DNA of 6,912 bases from Streptomyces regalis (lineage in GTDB: Bacteria > Actinomycetota > Actinomycetes > Streptomycetales > Streptomycetaceae), in the NCBI RefSeq assembly GCF_001509475.1, contig NZ_LLZG01000122.1, forward strand, positions 1 to 6,912, given 5' to 3'. Positions within the stretch are counted from its first letter, which is position 1. Each line of letters begins with the position of its first letter. Positions 1-4,992 of the stretch are shown piece after piece. The notes below the pieces were generated by a model that was not told where the DNA came from, searched no databases, and saw only the letters and a program-made list of their open reading frames with translations. The position numbers were made by a program, and so were the translations under genes.

Positions 1-171
1 GGTGACCTCCAGCGCCACCGGGACCGCATCGGGGTGCGTCACGCTGCGCGGGTCGCGGGCCGTGGCGTAGACCTTGCCGGCACCGCGTGCGTACAGCTCT
101 TCCACCAGCGCCTTGCCGATGCCCCGGCTGCCACCGGTGACGAAGACGTTGGCGCCCTTCAAAGCGGTCAT
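1..171 (-). CDS. Short-chain dehydrogenase/reductase (SDR), N-terminal part, cut by window edge
   Basis: Only the first 57 codons are in the window; the gene runs off the left edge. The protein begins MTALKGANVFVTGGSRGIGK, a classical SDR Rossmann start. A beta strand (ANVFVTG) leads into the TGxxxGxG nucleotide-binding motif at residues 12-19, followed by a helix and a second strand (KVYATAR) ending in ARD at 38-40. Arg after the second strand is usual in NADP(H)-preferring members, so NADP(H) is inferred as cofactor. The product would be a cytosolic oxidoreductase; the substrate cannot be told because the Tyr-x-x-x-Lys active site lies outside. The ATG at 171 is supported by GGAGG five bases upstream. 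The leader contains a promoter overlapped by two identical palindromes, so the gene is probably under TetR-type repression. Family call is firm, substrate unknown. Confidence 0.88.
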   Translation of the reverse strand, partial: MTALKGANVFVTGGSRGIGKALVEELYARGAGKVYATARDPRSVTHPDAVPVALEVT

Positions 172-192
172 GACTGCCTCCACAAGAATCGA

Positions 193-230
193 AAACCGAT
201 CGGTTTCCAACACGGTAAACCGATCGGTTT
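193..230. promoter_or_regulatory. Twin 14-bp palindromic operator, TetR-family-like
   Basis: AAACCGATCGGTTT, a perfect 14-bp palindrome, occurs at 193-206 and again at 217-230. The centres are 24 bp apart, and TTCCA follows both copies on the plus strand. The right copy falls in the spacer between the proposed -35 and -10 of the SDR promoter, and the left copy covers the expected transcription start. Binding there would block RNA polymerase. The palindrome form (A/T-rich ends, CCG..CGG core) is what many TetR-family repressors bind; the repressor itself is not in the window, so the family is an inference. Confidence 0.72.
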
Positions 231-240
231 CCAGGCGCAA
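212..240 (-). promoter_or_regulatory. Candidate promoter of the SDR gene
   Basis: Read on the minus strand, TTGCGC (235-240) is followed after 17 bp by TACCGT (212-217). This gives a predicted start near 205 and a leader of about 34 nt carrying the GGAGG site. The -35 is a partial match to TTGACA and the -10 fits TAnnnT. The exact placement of the palindromes over this promoter makes it more believable than the hexamers alone. Confidence 0.5.
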
Positions 241-254
241 GTGCAAGCAGATAC

Positions 255-800
255 TGCTGCGAGTCGGTGAGGGTCTGGCGGCGGGCCCAACAGCGGGGAT
301 GGCCGGGCCACGACCTCGCCGCCCTGGGCAGGGCGATGACCTCGTCATTTGCCGCAGCGCACGGTCACCATCCCGCCGATCGCCGCGGGGTCGACGGAGT
401 AGTCGCCGGTGTCGACACGGACGTAGTGGTCACGCCCAGGCGGATGTGGACCCGCCTCCAGGACGACGGGTCAACGGGCGGCAGTGCGAGCATCCTGGCC
501 CGATCCGCCTCCCACCCGTCGCTCGGGCGGGTCCCCAAAGTGCGGCGGATGCGCCGGTTGGCGACCTTCAGCCAGGCGTCCAGCTGGGTGTTGAAGTCGT
601 CGGGGCCGGTGAAGTGACGGCCCGACAGGAAGGGAGTCTCCAAATAGCCGTTGGCCCACTCGACCAGGCCTTTCACTTCTGGATCCCGGGACGGCAGAGG
701 TGAATCCTGGTGGACAGCAGACACGGCGAACGCGGCGAGCTCGGAGGTGTCCCAGCCCCTGCCGACGCCGGCCTCGTTGCCCCAGACGCCAGTGATAAGC
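255..800 (-). pseudogene. Remnant of IS21-family transposase (IstA), frameshifted and truncated
   Basis: Minus-strand translation from about 795 to 434 gives VWGNEAGVG, then DPEVKGLVEWANGYLETPFL, then FTGPDDFNTQLDAWLKVANRR and WEADRARMLALPPV. This is the order seen in the second half of IS21-type transposases. The Glu of KGLVE (codon 659-661) fits the final acid of the DDE triad; the two Asp and the N-terminal DNA-binding region are absent. At about 434 the frame shifts by one base, and the match continues as RDHYVRVDTGDYSVDPAAIGG to a TGA at 345-347. A third frame carries ANDEVIAL (329-352), and after a further shift CWARRQTLTD (263-292) completes the alignment. No istB or clear element ends are seen. 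It cannot make a working protein. The family call rests on recalled motif order, not a search. Confidence 0.82.
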
Positions 801-832
801 ACGACGCATGACAAGGCCCTGACCGGCTCTTT

Positions 833-867
833 CGCAGAGACGCTTCCGACAGAAGCCGTCTCTTGCG
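833..867. repeat. Long inverted repeat, hairpin-forming
   Basis: CGC-AGAGACG-CTTC (833-846) pairs with GAAG-CGTCTCT-GCG (852-867), with single unpaired bases at 856 and 864 and a loop CGACA. That is 14 base pairs around a 5-base loop. It lies about 35 bp outside the 5' edge of the transposase remnant and has no T-run on either side. It could be a terminator of the type without a U-tract common in Streptomyces, or a leftover of a mobile element; the sequence does not decide. Confidence 0.55.
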
Positions 868-962
868 GCAACCACAGTCCTCAGGACCCTGATTCCAACC
901 GCGGCACGCTGGGCAGCGACGCCCCGCCGACAGGGACGGGAATGCCATGGCTCACACCACCG

Positions 963-997
963 GCTCCTGCCAGGAACCAGTGGTTCCCGGCAGGAGC
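963..997. repeat. Near-perfect 35-bp palindrome, hairpin or possible terminator
   Basis: The left arm 963-979 (GCTCCTGCCAGGAACCA) and right arm 981-997 are complementary at 16 of 17 positions around a single central base at 980; the mismatch is 972 against 988. As RNA it would form a very stable stem on either strand. There is no T-run, and no convincing gene ends next to it on either side, so the function is open: terminator, protein-binding site or element remnant. Confidence 0.6.
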
Positions 998-1230
998 AGG
1001 CAGCGAGACGCTCTCGCCAGTGATCACTTCTAACGTGCTCCGCTGCCGGACGCACCATCGGTGATCGAGTTCAGCCGGAGCGGATCGGTGAGAAGACACC
1101 CCGTACATGTACTTCCAATGCAGCCGGTGCCGAGATGTCTGCTACGGAGCGGCACCGGACCGCCCTTGACACCCGGAATGCCCGGATATACGGCATGGGC
1201 AGCATTCAGAAACGACGATACCTGTAGCGT

Positions 1231-1252
1231 GGATTCGACCCGGATTCGACCC
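1231..1252. repeat. Two tandem copies of an 11-bp unit
   Basis: GGATTCGACCC occurs twice without a gap (1231-1241 and 1242-1252). The unit superficially recalls a tRNA T-arm, but no acceptor, anticodon or D arm can be built around it. It sits about 50 bp past the rnpB 3' end and has no visible gene of its own. Confidence 0.7.
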
Positions 1253-1304
1253 CGAGGGTTTGTTCACCGAGTAAACATGCCCTCTGACCTGCGGAAATAA
1301 AGGG

Positions 1305-1720
1305 CGGCAGACGAGTCGGGCTGTACGCCGGGTTCTGTTCCCAGGGTTCCTCGCGGAGCCCCGGGCGACGGCCATCCATCTACGACCGGCGTTGCCGCCG
1401 GCCTCCTGCGGTCTACCCGCGGACTCGGGCGGGCAGCCCTCGAACGTCCGCGCAGAGCCGCCTTTTACAGCGGCCCCTCTTGACCTTGCTCCGGGTGGGG
1501 TTTACCTAGCTGCCCAGGTCACCCTGGGCACTGGTGGTCTCTTACACCACCGTTTCACCCTTACCCAGCGCCAAAGCGCTGGGCGGTTTGCTTTCTGTGG
1601 CACTGTCCCGCGGGTCACCCCGGGTGGCCGTTAGCCACCACCCTGCCCTGTGGAGCCCGGACGTTCCTCGGGAAGCCCCCTGAGGGACTCCACGCGGCCG
1701 CCCGCCCGGCTCGTCTGCCG
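1305..1720 (-). ncRNA. rnpB: RNase P RNA (catalytic RNA of ribonuclease P), bacterial type A
   Basis: This RNA cleaves the 5' leader from precursor tRNAs together with the RnpA protein. The minus strand shows the conserved blocks in order: GAGGAACGTCCGGGCTCC (about 1653-1671), AGGGTGAAACGGTGGTGTAA with AGAGACCACC after it (about 1533-1562), GGTAAACCCCACCCGGAGCA (about 1485-1504), GTAGATGGATGG (about 1374-1385), and AACAGAACCCGGCGTACAG near the 3' end (about 1321-1339). The ends are set by helix P1, an 11-bp perfect pairing of CGGCAGACGAG (1710-1720) with its complement at 1305-1315. The length of 416 nt fits actinobacterial RNase P RNAs. The transcript beyond P1 reads CCCTTTATTT, so the P1 region plus this T-rich run may help termination. 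The first 90 nt overlap the 3' end of the upstream eamA-like reading frame. Identity is near certain; exact mature ends are approximate. Confidence 0.97.
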
Positions 1721-2596
1721 TGTCGACCATGTTACCGGCCTGCGAGGGGCGGCGGTCGCCAGTACCGAGCCGGCAAGGATCAGGACGAACGCGGCCAGCA
1801 CCCCCGCCGTGAGGGGTTCGTCCAGGAACAGCGCCCCCGCCGCCACCGCGACCGCCGGATTGACGTATGTGAAGACCGTCGCCCGCGTCGGGCCCACCTC
1901 CTTGATCAGCTCCAGGAAGGCCACGAAGGCGGCTGCCGTGCAGATCACGCCCAGGGCGGCCAGGGCCGCGAGGACCTCGGCCGAGGGGACCGAAGCCGGC
2001 CAGGTCAGTGCCGCCGCGGGGACGTACACCAGCGCCGCCAGCGTCAGGCAAGCCGCCGTGAGCTGGAGGGACGGTACGTCCCTGAGCCGGCGCGCCGCGA
2101 TCAGCGGGGCCGTCGCGTAGCCCAGAACCGTCAGCAGTACCTCCGCCAGGGAGCGGGCGTCGCCGCCCGTCAGGTGCGGGACCGTGAGGGTCGCTACGCC
2201 GGCCAGGCCCAGGGCGAGGCCGGTCAGCCGTCGGACGCCGAGGTGCTCCGCGGAGCCGAAGAAGCGGGCCAGGGCCACGCCGACTATCGGTACGCCCGCG
2301 ATCAGCAGGCCGGCCGTCGAGCTGGACAGGTGGCGCTCGGCGTCGGTCAGGGTCCACCAGGGGCCGATGATCTCTATGCACGCGAAGGCCAGCAGCGGCC
2401 GCCAGTGCCGGCGTACCGTCCGGATCAGGCCGCCCTGCCGGATCGCGAACGGCAGGAGCAGCGCGGCGCCCAGCGCGCACCGCGTGAACACCACGACCGA
2501 CGGGGAAACCGCCTCCACCGCCACTTTGATCATCAGATACGGGATGCCCCAGACCACGCCCATCAGGGCGAACAGAAACCAGCCGCGTGCAGTCAT
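1631..2596 (-). CDS. EamA-family (DMT superfamily) membrane transporter
   Basis: A 321-residue inner-membrane protein with about ten hydrophobic helices: roughly residues 7-24, 34-52, 66-83, 93-111, 122-140, 151-168, 178-196, 208-228, 239-257 and 264-282. This is the two-times-five-helix EamA plan. The early GVVWGIPYLMIK and the late YVNPAVAVAAGALFLDEPLT are typical family motifs. Members export metabolites, amino acids or drugs; the substrate here is unknown. It starts with ATG 19 nt after the stop of the AraC-like gene, with no clear ribosome site, so translation probably depends on coupling to that gene, which may also regulate it. The normal family protein would end near residue 285; here the frame stays open, and residues 293-321, rich in Arg, Gly and Ser, are encoded by the rnpB gene before a TAA at 1631-1633. 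That tail looks like read-through rather than selected protein sequence. Confidence 0.9.
   Translation of the reverse strand: MTARGWFLFALMGVVWGIPYLMIKVAVEAVSPSVVVFTRCALGAALLLPFAIRQGGLIRTVRRHWRPLLAFACIEIIGPWWTLTDAERHLSSSTAGLLIAGVPIVGVALARFFGSAEHLGVRRLTGLALGLAGVATLTVPHLTGGDARSLAEVLLTVLGYATAPLIAARRLRDVPSLQLTAACLTLAALVYVPAAALTWPASVPSAEVLAALAALGVICTAAAFVAFLELIKEVGPTRATVFTYVNPAVAVAAGALFLDEPLTAGVLAAFVLILAGSVLATAAPRRPVTWSTRQTSRAGGRVESLRGLPEERPGSTGQGGG
1729..1757 (-). promoter_or_regulatory. Candidate rnpB promoter inside the eamA-like coding sequence
   Basis: On the minus strand TAACAT (1729-1734) lies 8 bases before the start of helix P1 at 1720, the distance expected for a -10 box. A weak -35 (GACCGC, 1752-1757) is 17 bp further upstream. 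The -10 is a good match; the -35 is poor. Both boxes fall within codons of the eamA-like gene. Confidence 0.55.
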
Positions 2597-2615
2597 GTGG
2601 CGAGTTTCGGCCGGG

Positions 2616-3446
2616 TCATGCTCCCGCGTCTTGAACGCTGTTGCGGTACGCCGCCGGGGTCACCCCGAGCACGCGGCGGAACCAGCGGGTGAGGTGGGCC
2701 TGGTCGGCGAAGCCGACCAGGGCGGCGACCTCCGCCGGGCGCAGACCCGTCTCGAGTAGGCCGCGGGCTCTGGTCACGCGGTACTGGGCGAGCCAGGCGT
2801 ACGGCGGTACCCCCATCGCCGTACGGAAGGCGCGCAGGAGCTGGTAGCGGGACACGCCGAGGTCGGTGGCGAGGGACACGAGGGAGGGTGGGGCCGTGAG
2901 TTCGTCGGCGAGGCGGTCGCGGACAGCGTGCGCTATGTGGTCGGCGCCGGGAACCCTGTCGCTCGCCGCGCGGGCCGTCGAGTGTCGGCGGGCCAGGGCC
3001 GTCAGGAGCCAGGGGAGGCGGGATTCGACCTCCAAAGGGTCGGGGCAGGCGGCGAGTTCGGTGTGCGTGACGCGCAGGGCCGTGGCCAGTTCCGGGTCGT
3101 CGAGGAGGGGGTCGCGGAAGTGCGGGACGGCCGTGCCGAGGGTGCCGTCCGTCAGCAGCGACGTCTCGGCGTACAGGGCTCGGTAGGCGTAGCCGTCGGA
3201 GGCCGCCGGGCGGCCCGTGTGCATCTCTCCCGGTGCCAGTACGACGACCGAGCCGGGGCCGGGGCGGATGCGGCCGCCCCGGTAGTCGATGACCTCGCTG
3301 CCGCCGACGCATACGCCGATCGTGAACTCGTCGTGGGCGTGCGGGGCGTAGACGTGCCGCTCGAAGCGGGCGGTCAGCAGATCGAGCGGGGGTCCGCACC
3401 GGCCGAGCCGTGCCCTGGTCCACCTGGCCTGCTCGCGTGTGTTCAC
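2616..3446 (-). CDS. AraC-family transcriptional regulator
   Basis: A 276-residue cytosolic DNA-binding protein. Residues about 20-100 form an AraC-type cupin sensing domain, with HAHDEFTIGV at 36-45 and the LAPGEMHTG turn at 70-78. The C-terminal domain carries the two AraC helix-turn-helix units: SLATDLGVSRYQLLRAFRTA at 191-210, and PAEVAALVGFADQAHLTRWF at 237-256 followed by the family signature RRVLGVTPAAYR. The length is usual for the family. The start is GTG at 3444-3446, preceded by AAGGGGG six bases upstream; there is no ATG nearby in frame. It lies 42 bp after the uma2-like gene and 19 bp before the eamA-like gene, all on one strand. Regulator-exporter pairs of this kind usually work together, so control of the EamA gene is inferred. 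The ligand is unknown. Confidence 0.92.
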   Translation of the reverse strand: MNTREQARWTRARLGRCGPPLDLLTARFERHVYAPHAHDEFTIGVCVGGSEVIDYRGGRIRPGPGSVVVLAPGEMHTGRPAASDGYAYRALYAETSLLTDGTLGTAVPHFRDPLLDDPELATALRVTHTELAACPDPLEVESRLPWLLTALARRHSTARAASDRVPGADHIAHAVRDRLADELTAPPSLVSLATDLGVSRYQLLRAFRTAMGVPPYAWLAQYRVTRARGLLETGLRPAEVAALVGFADQAHLTRWFRRVLGVTPAAYRNSVQDAGA

Positions 3447-3462
3447 CCCGCACCCCCTTACG

Positions 3463-3492
3463 CTCCTAGGAGTGCAACGCGGGGAGCCTCAG
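3463..3492 (-). promoter_or_regulatory. Possible promoter/palindrome before the AraC-like gene
   Basis: The 42-bp gap holds CTCCTAGGAG (3463-3472), a perfect 10-bp palindrome. Its minus-strand TAGGAG (3463-3468) resembles the Streptomyces -10 form TAGRRT. A partial -35 (CTGAGG, 3487-3492) is 18 bp upstream, overlapping the last codons of the uma2-like gene. It could be a separate promoter for the AraC-EamA pair or a site for self-control. The start site would lie close to the ribosome site. Weak evidence. Confidence 0.3.
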
Positions 3493-4067
3493 AGAAAGTC
3501 CGCCGTGTCCAGCTCGATGGCGAACGGCTCTGGGAGGGCGAGGGGCTTGCCCAGCGGGCGGGTGCAGTGCTCGCGATAGTCGTCCTTCTCCGGCTCGCTG
3601 AACAGCGTGACCGACGAGGCCTCGCGGTCGACGAGCAGGTAGAGCGGGATACCGCCGCGGGCGTAGCAACGGCGCTTGGCCTCACGGTCGGCCTTGGGCT
3701 TGGTGGACGTCACTTCCAGGACCATGGCGACGCCGTCGCAGGGCATCCAGGAGTCGGCGCCTCGGTAGAGCCGCAGCTTCATGGGAGCGAACGTACCGTC
3801 CGGAATCACGTGATCCTTCGGGCAACCGCCCCCGCTCTGCAGCTTCAGCCCCTTGTTCCCGGAAAACTGCATGTCGGTCCGGGAGCGCCTGATCACCTGG
3901 TTCACGATCAGCCCGATGTAGTCCTCGTGATCCCCGTCCGGCGGCGGTGTCACAACGATCTCCCCCTCGATCAACTCGGCCCGGAAACCCTCCGGCGCGT
4001 CCAGGGCGAGAAAGCCCTCCAGCAGGACCTCTTCCTGCGTGAGCGGCTCATGGGCCATGGCAGTCAT
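3489..4067 (-). CDS. Uma2-family (DUF820) putative PD-(D/E)XK endonuclease
   Basis: A 192-residue soluble protein with the Uma2 fold order. An N-terminal GFRAELIEGEIVVTPPP segment (28-43) is followed by the HVIPDGTF strand at 86-93 with Asp90, the VLEVTSTKPKADREAKRRCYARGGIPLY core at 116-143 with Glu118 and Lys131, and the LLVD strand at 144-147. Asp90, Glu118 and Lys131 match the expected nuclease metal and catalytic positions. Uma2 proteins are abundant in Streptomyces and cyanobacteria and their role is poorly known; nuclease activity is inferred from fold. The start was set at ATG 4065-4067 because AAGGAGGGG sits six bases upstream. An in-frame ATG at 4104-4106 would add 13 residues but lacks such a site. 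It diverges from the MerR gene across 163 bp and may be read together with the AraC and EamA genes. No partner methylase is visible. Confidence 0.9.
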   Translation of the reverse strand: MTAMAHEPLTQEEVLLEGFLALDAPEGFRAELIEGEIVVTPPPDGDHEDYIGLIVNQVIRRSRTDMQFSGNKGLKLQSGGGCPKDHVIPDGTFAPMKLRLYRGADSWMPCDGVAMVLEVTSTKPKADREAKRRCYARGGIPLYLLVDREASSVTLFSEPEKDDYREHCTRPLGKPLALPEPFAIELDTADFL

Positions 4068-4193
4068 GTCACGCCCCTCCTTCTGTCGCTCGCCAGACTG
4101 AGACATCGGCTGATCACCTGTCCGTGAGATCGGGACCCGTTCCCTCGATCGTGGCACACCATCGTGATCGTCGGCAGGCGGCGAGCCGTCCGC

Positions 4194-4224
4194 TTGACCC
4201 TGCCGCAACGTCAACGTCTCTACT
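4194..4224 (+). promoter_or_regulatory. MerR-type promoter with 19-bp spacer and operator dyad; likely leaderless start
   Basis: TTGACC (4194-4199) and TCTACT (4219-4224) are separated by 19 bp, the overlong spacer that MerR-family activators correct by untwisting DNA. A dyad centred at 4204 spans 4194-4214: TTGAC and GTCAA as outer arms, TGC and GCA as inner arms, 8 of 10 pairs matching. The gene's ATG at 4231 is seven bases past the -10 and has no ribosome site, so transcription probably starts at the ATG itself. Autoregulation by the MerR protein is the natural inference. Confidence 0.68.
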
Positions 4225-4230
4225 GATCCC

Positions 4231-4992
4231 ATGCGGATCGGAGAACTCGCCGCCGCCGTCGGCGTCACCACGCGGACCGTGCGGCACTACCACCATCAGG
4301 GGCTGCTGCCCGAGCCCGAGCGGCGCCCGAACGGCTATCGGGACTACACACTGCGGCATGCCGTCGCCCTCGCGCGGATCCGGCGGCTGACCGAGCTGGG
4401 ACTGGGGCTCGCGGAGGTGCGGGACGTGCTGGCCGAGGACGCCGGGAAGGATCTGGTCGAGGTGCTCACCGAGCTCGATGAGGATCTTGCCCGGCAGGAG
4501 TACGCCATCCGGGAGCGGCGGGCGCGGCTGCGGGCCTTGCTGGAGGCGGAGGGCGGGTTGCCCGCCGAGGGGCCCGTGTCGCCTCAACTGGCCGCGTTGT
4601 TCCAGGACATGGCTCATGTCGCCGAAGACTCACCCATGGCCGCCAAGGACCGCGAGATGCTCGCCTTGATCGAGACCACGGCGGGTCCCGAGGAACGGGA
4701 GCAGCTCCTGGGTGCACTGGAGGGTGCGCTCGCCCGGCCGGGCGGTCAGGAACGGGCCCTCGCCGCCTACGCCCTGCTCGACCAGCTCGCCGACGCCGAC
4801 CCCGGCGACCCGCGCGTGGACGAGGCGGCCCGTGCCCTCGCCGACTGCCTGCCCCGCGACCTGTTGCCGGAGCCGCTGGAGGTCGACCCCGGCAACAGCT
4901 TCCTGCGCGCCTTCTACGCCGACTTCGCCCCGGCACAGGCGGAGGCCATCCGCCGCACGCTGCACCTCCTCACGGAAGGGGACGGGCCGTGA
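4231..4992 (+). CDS. MerR-family transcriptional regulator
   Basis: A 253-residue DNA-binding protein. Residues 1-40 are the MerR winged helix-turn-helix, RIGELAAAVGVTTRTVRHYH with GLLPEPERRPNGYRDY as the wing. A second helix pair with RIRRLTELGLGLAEVRDVL follows at 49-67. A charged helix at about 72-107 fits the MerR dimerisation coiled coil. The C-terminal 145 residues are mostly helical and match no ligand domain I know; there is no cysteine cluster for metals and no TipAS-like or GyrI-like pattern that I recognise. The ATG start is fixed by the promoter spacing (-10 ends at 4224) and would make a leaderless message. The stop TGA overlaps the start of the next gene, so the two are co-translated. 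The inducer is unknown. Confidence 0.92.
   Translation: MRIGELAAAVGVTTRTVRHYHHQGLLPEPERRPNGYRDYTLRHAVALARIRRLTELGLGLAEVRDVLAEDAGKDLVEVLTELDEDLARQEYAIRERRARLRALLEAEGGLPAEGPVSPQLAALFQDMAHVAEDSPMAAKDREMLALIETTAGPEEREQLLGALEGALARPGGQERALAAYALLDQLADADPGDPRVDEAARALADCLPRDLLPEPLEVDPGNSFLRAFYADFAPAQAEAIRRTLHLLTEGDGP

Larger units (their letters stand above)
801..1304. other. Gene-free stretch between the IS remnant and rnpB
   Basis: Several open frames cross this stretch on both strands, but none has the GC-rich third positions of the neighbouring genes, a good ribosome site, or a recognisable protein. The base composition is visibly less GC-rich than the coding regions. It holds two strong hairpins (833-867, 963-997), a small hairpin GCGAGA/TCTCGC (1003-1017), a 9-bp inverted repeat CCGGTGCCG/CGGCACCGG (1124-1132 with 1150-1158), a tandem 11-bp repeat (1231-1252) and an imperfect palindrome (1261-1277). 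It looks like decayed DNA plus transcription-stop or regulatory structures. Confidence 0.6.

Noticed and set aside
365..871. 168-residue minus-strand open frame as an intact protein
   Set aside because: Its middle is the IS21 transposase fragment. The first 27 codons lack family similarity, and the last 22 are out of frame relative to the continuing homology, so it is part of a pseudogene.
1166..1194. Plus-strand TTGACA followed 17 bp later by TACGGC as a promoter reading antisense into rnpB
   Set aside because: The -35 is perfect but the -10 matches poorly and no gene follows; kept only as a remote chance of an antisense RNA.
1231..1260. tRNA T-arm-like sequence on the minus strand (GGGTCGAATCC)
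   Set aside because: One base short in the loop, tandemly repeated, and no other tRNA arms can be formed around it.
1061..1300. 79-residue plus-strand open frame before rnpB
   Set aside because: GTG start without a ribosome site, third codon positions not GC-rich, no recognisable motif; likely chance.
1542..2480. 312-residue minus-strand open frame crossing eamA and rnpB
   Set aside because: It is a shifted reading of the EamA gene and RNase P RNA, full of Arg, Gly and Pro, with no domain. The other frame gives a clear ten-helix transporter.
2928..4127. 399-residue plus-strand open frame
   Set aside because: It is antisense to the AraC-like and Uma2 genes and reflects the high GC content; no domain is recognisable, and both minus-strand genes have strong motifs and ribosome sites.
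4068..4271. N-terminal extension of the Uma2 protein to 4271
   Set aside because: It would cover the MerR promoter and start, has no family similarity, and a strong ribosome site precedes the ATG at 4067.
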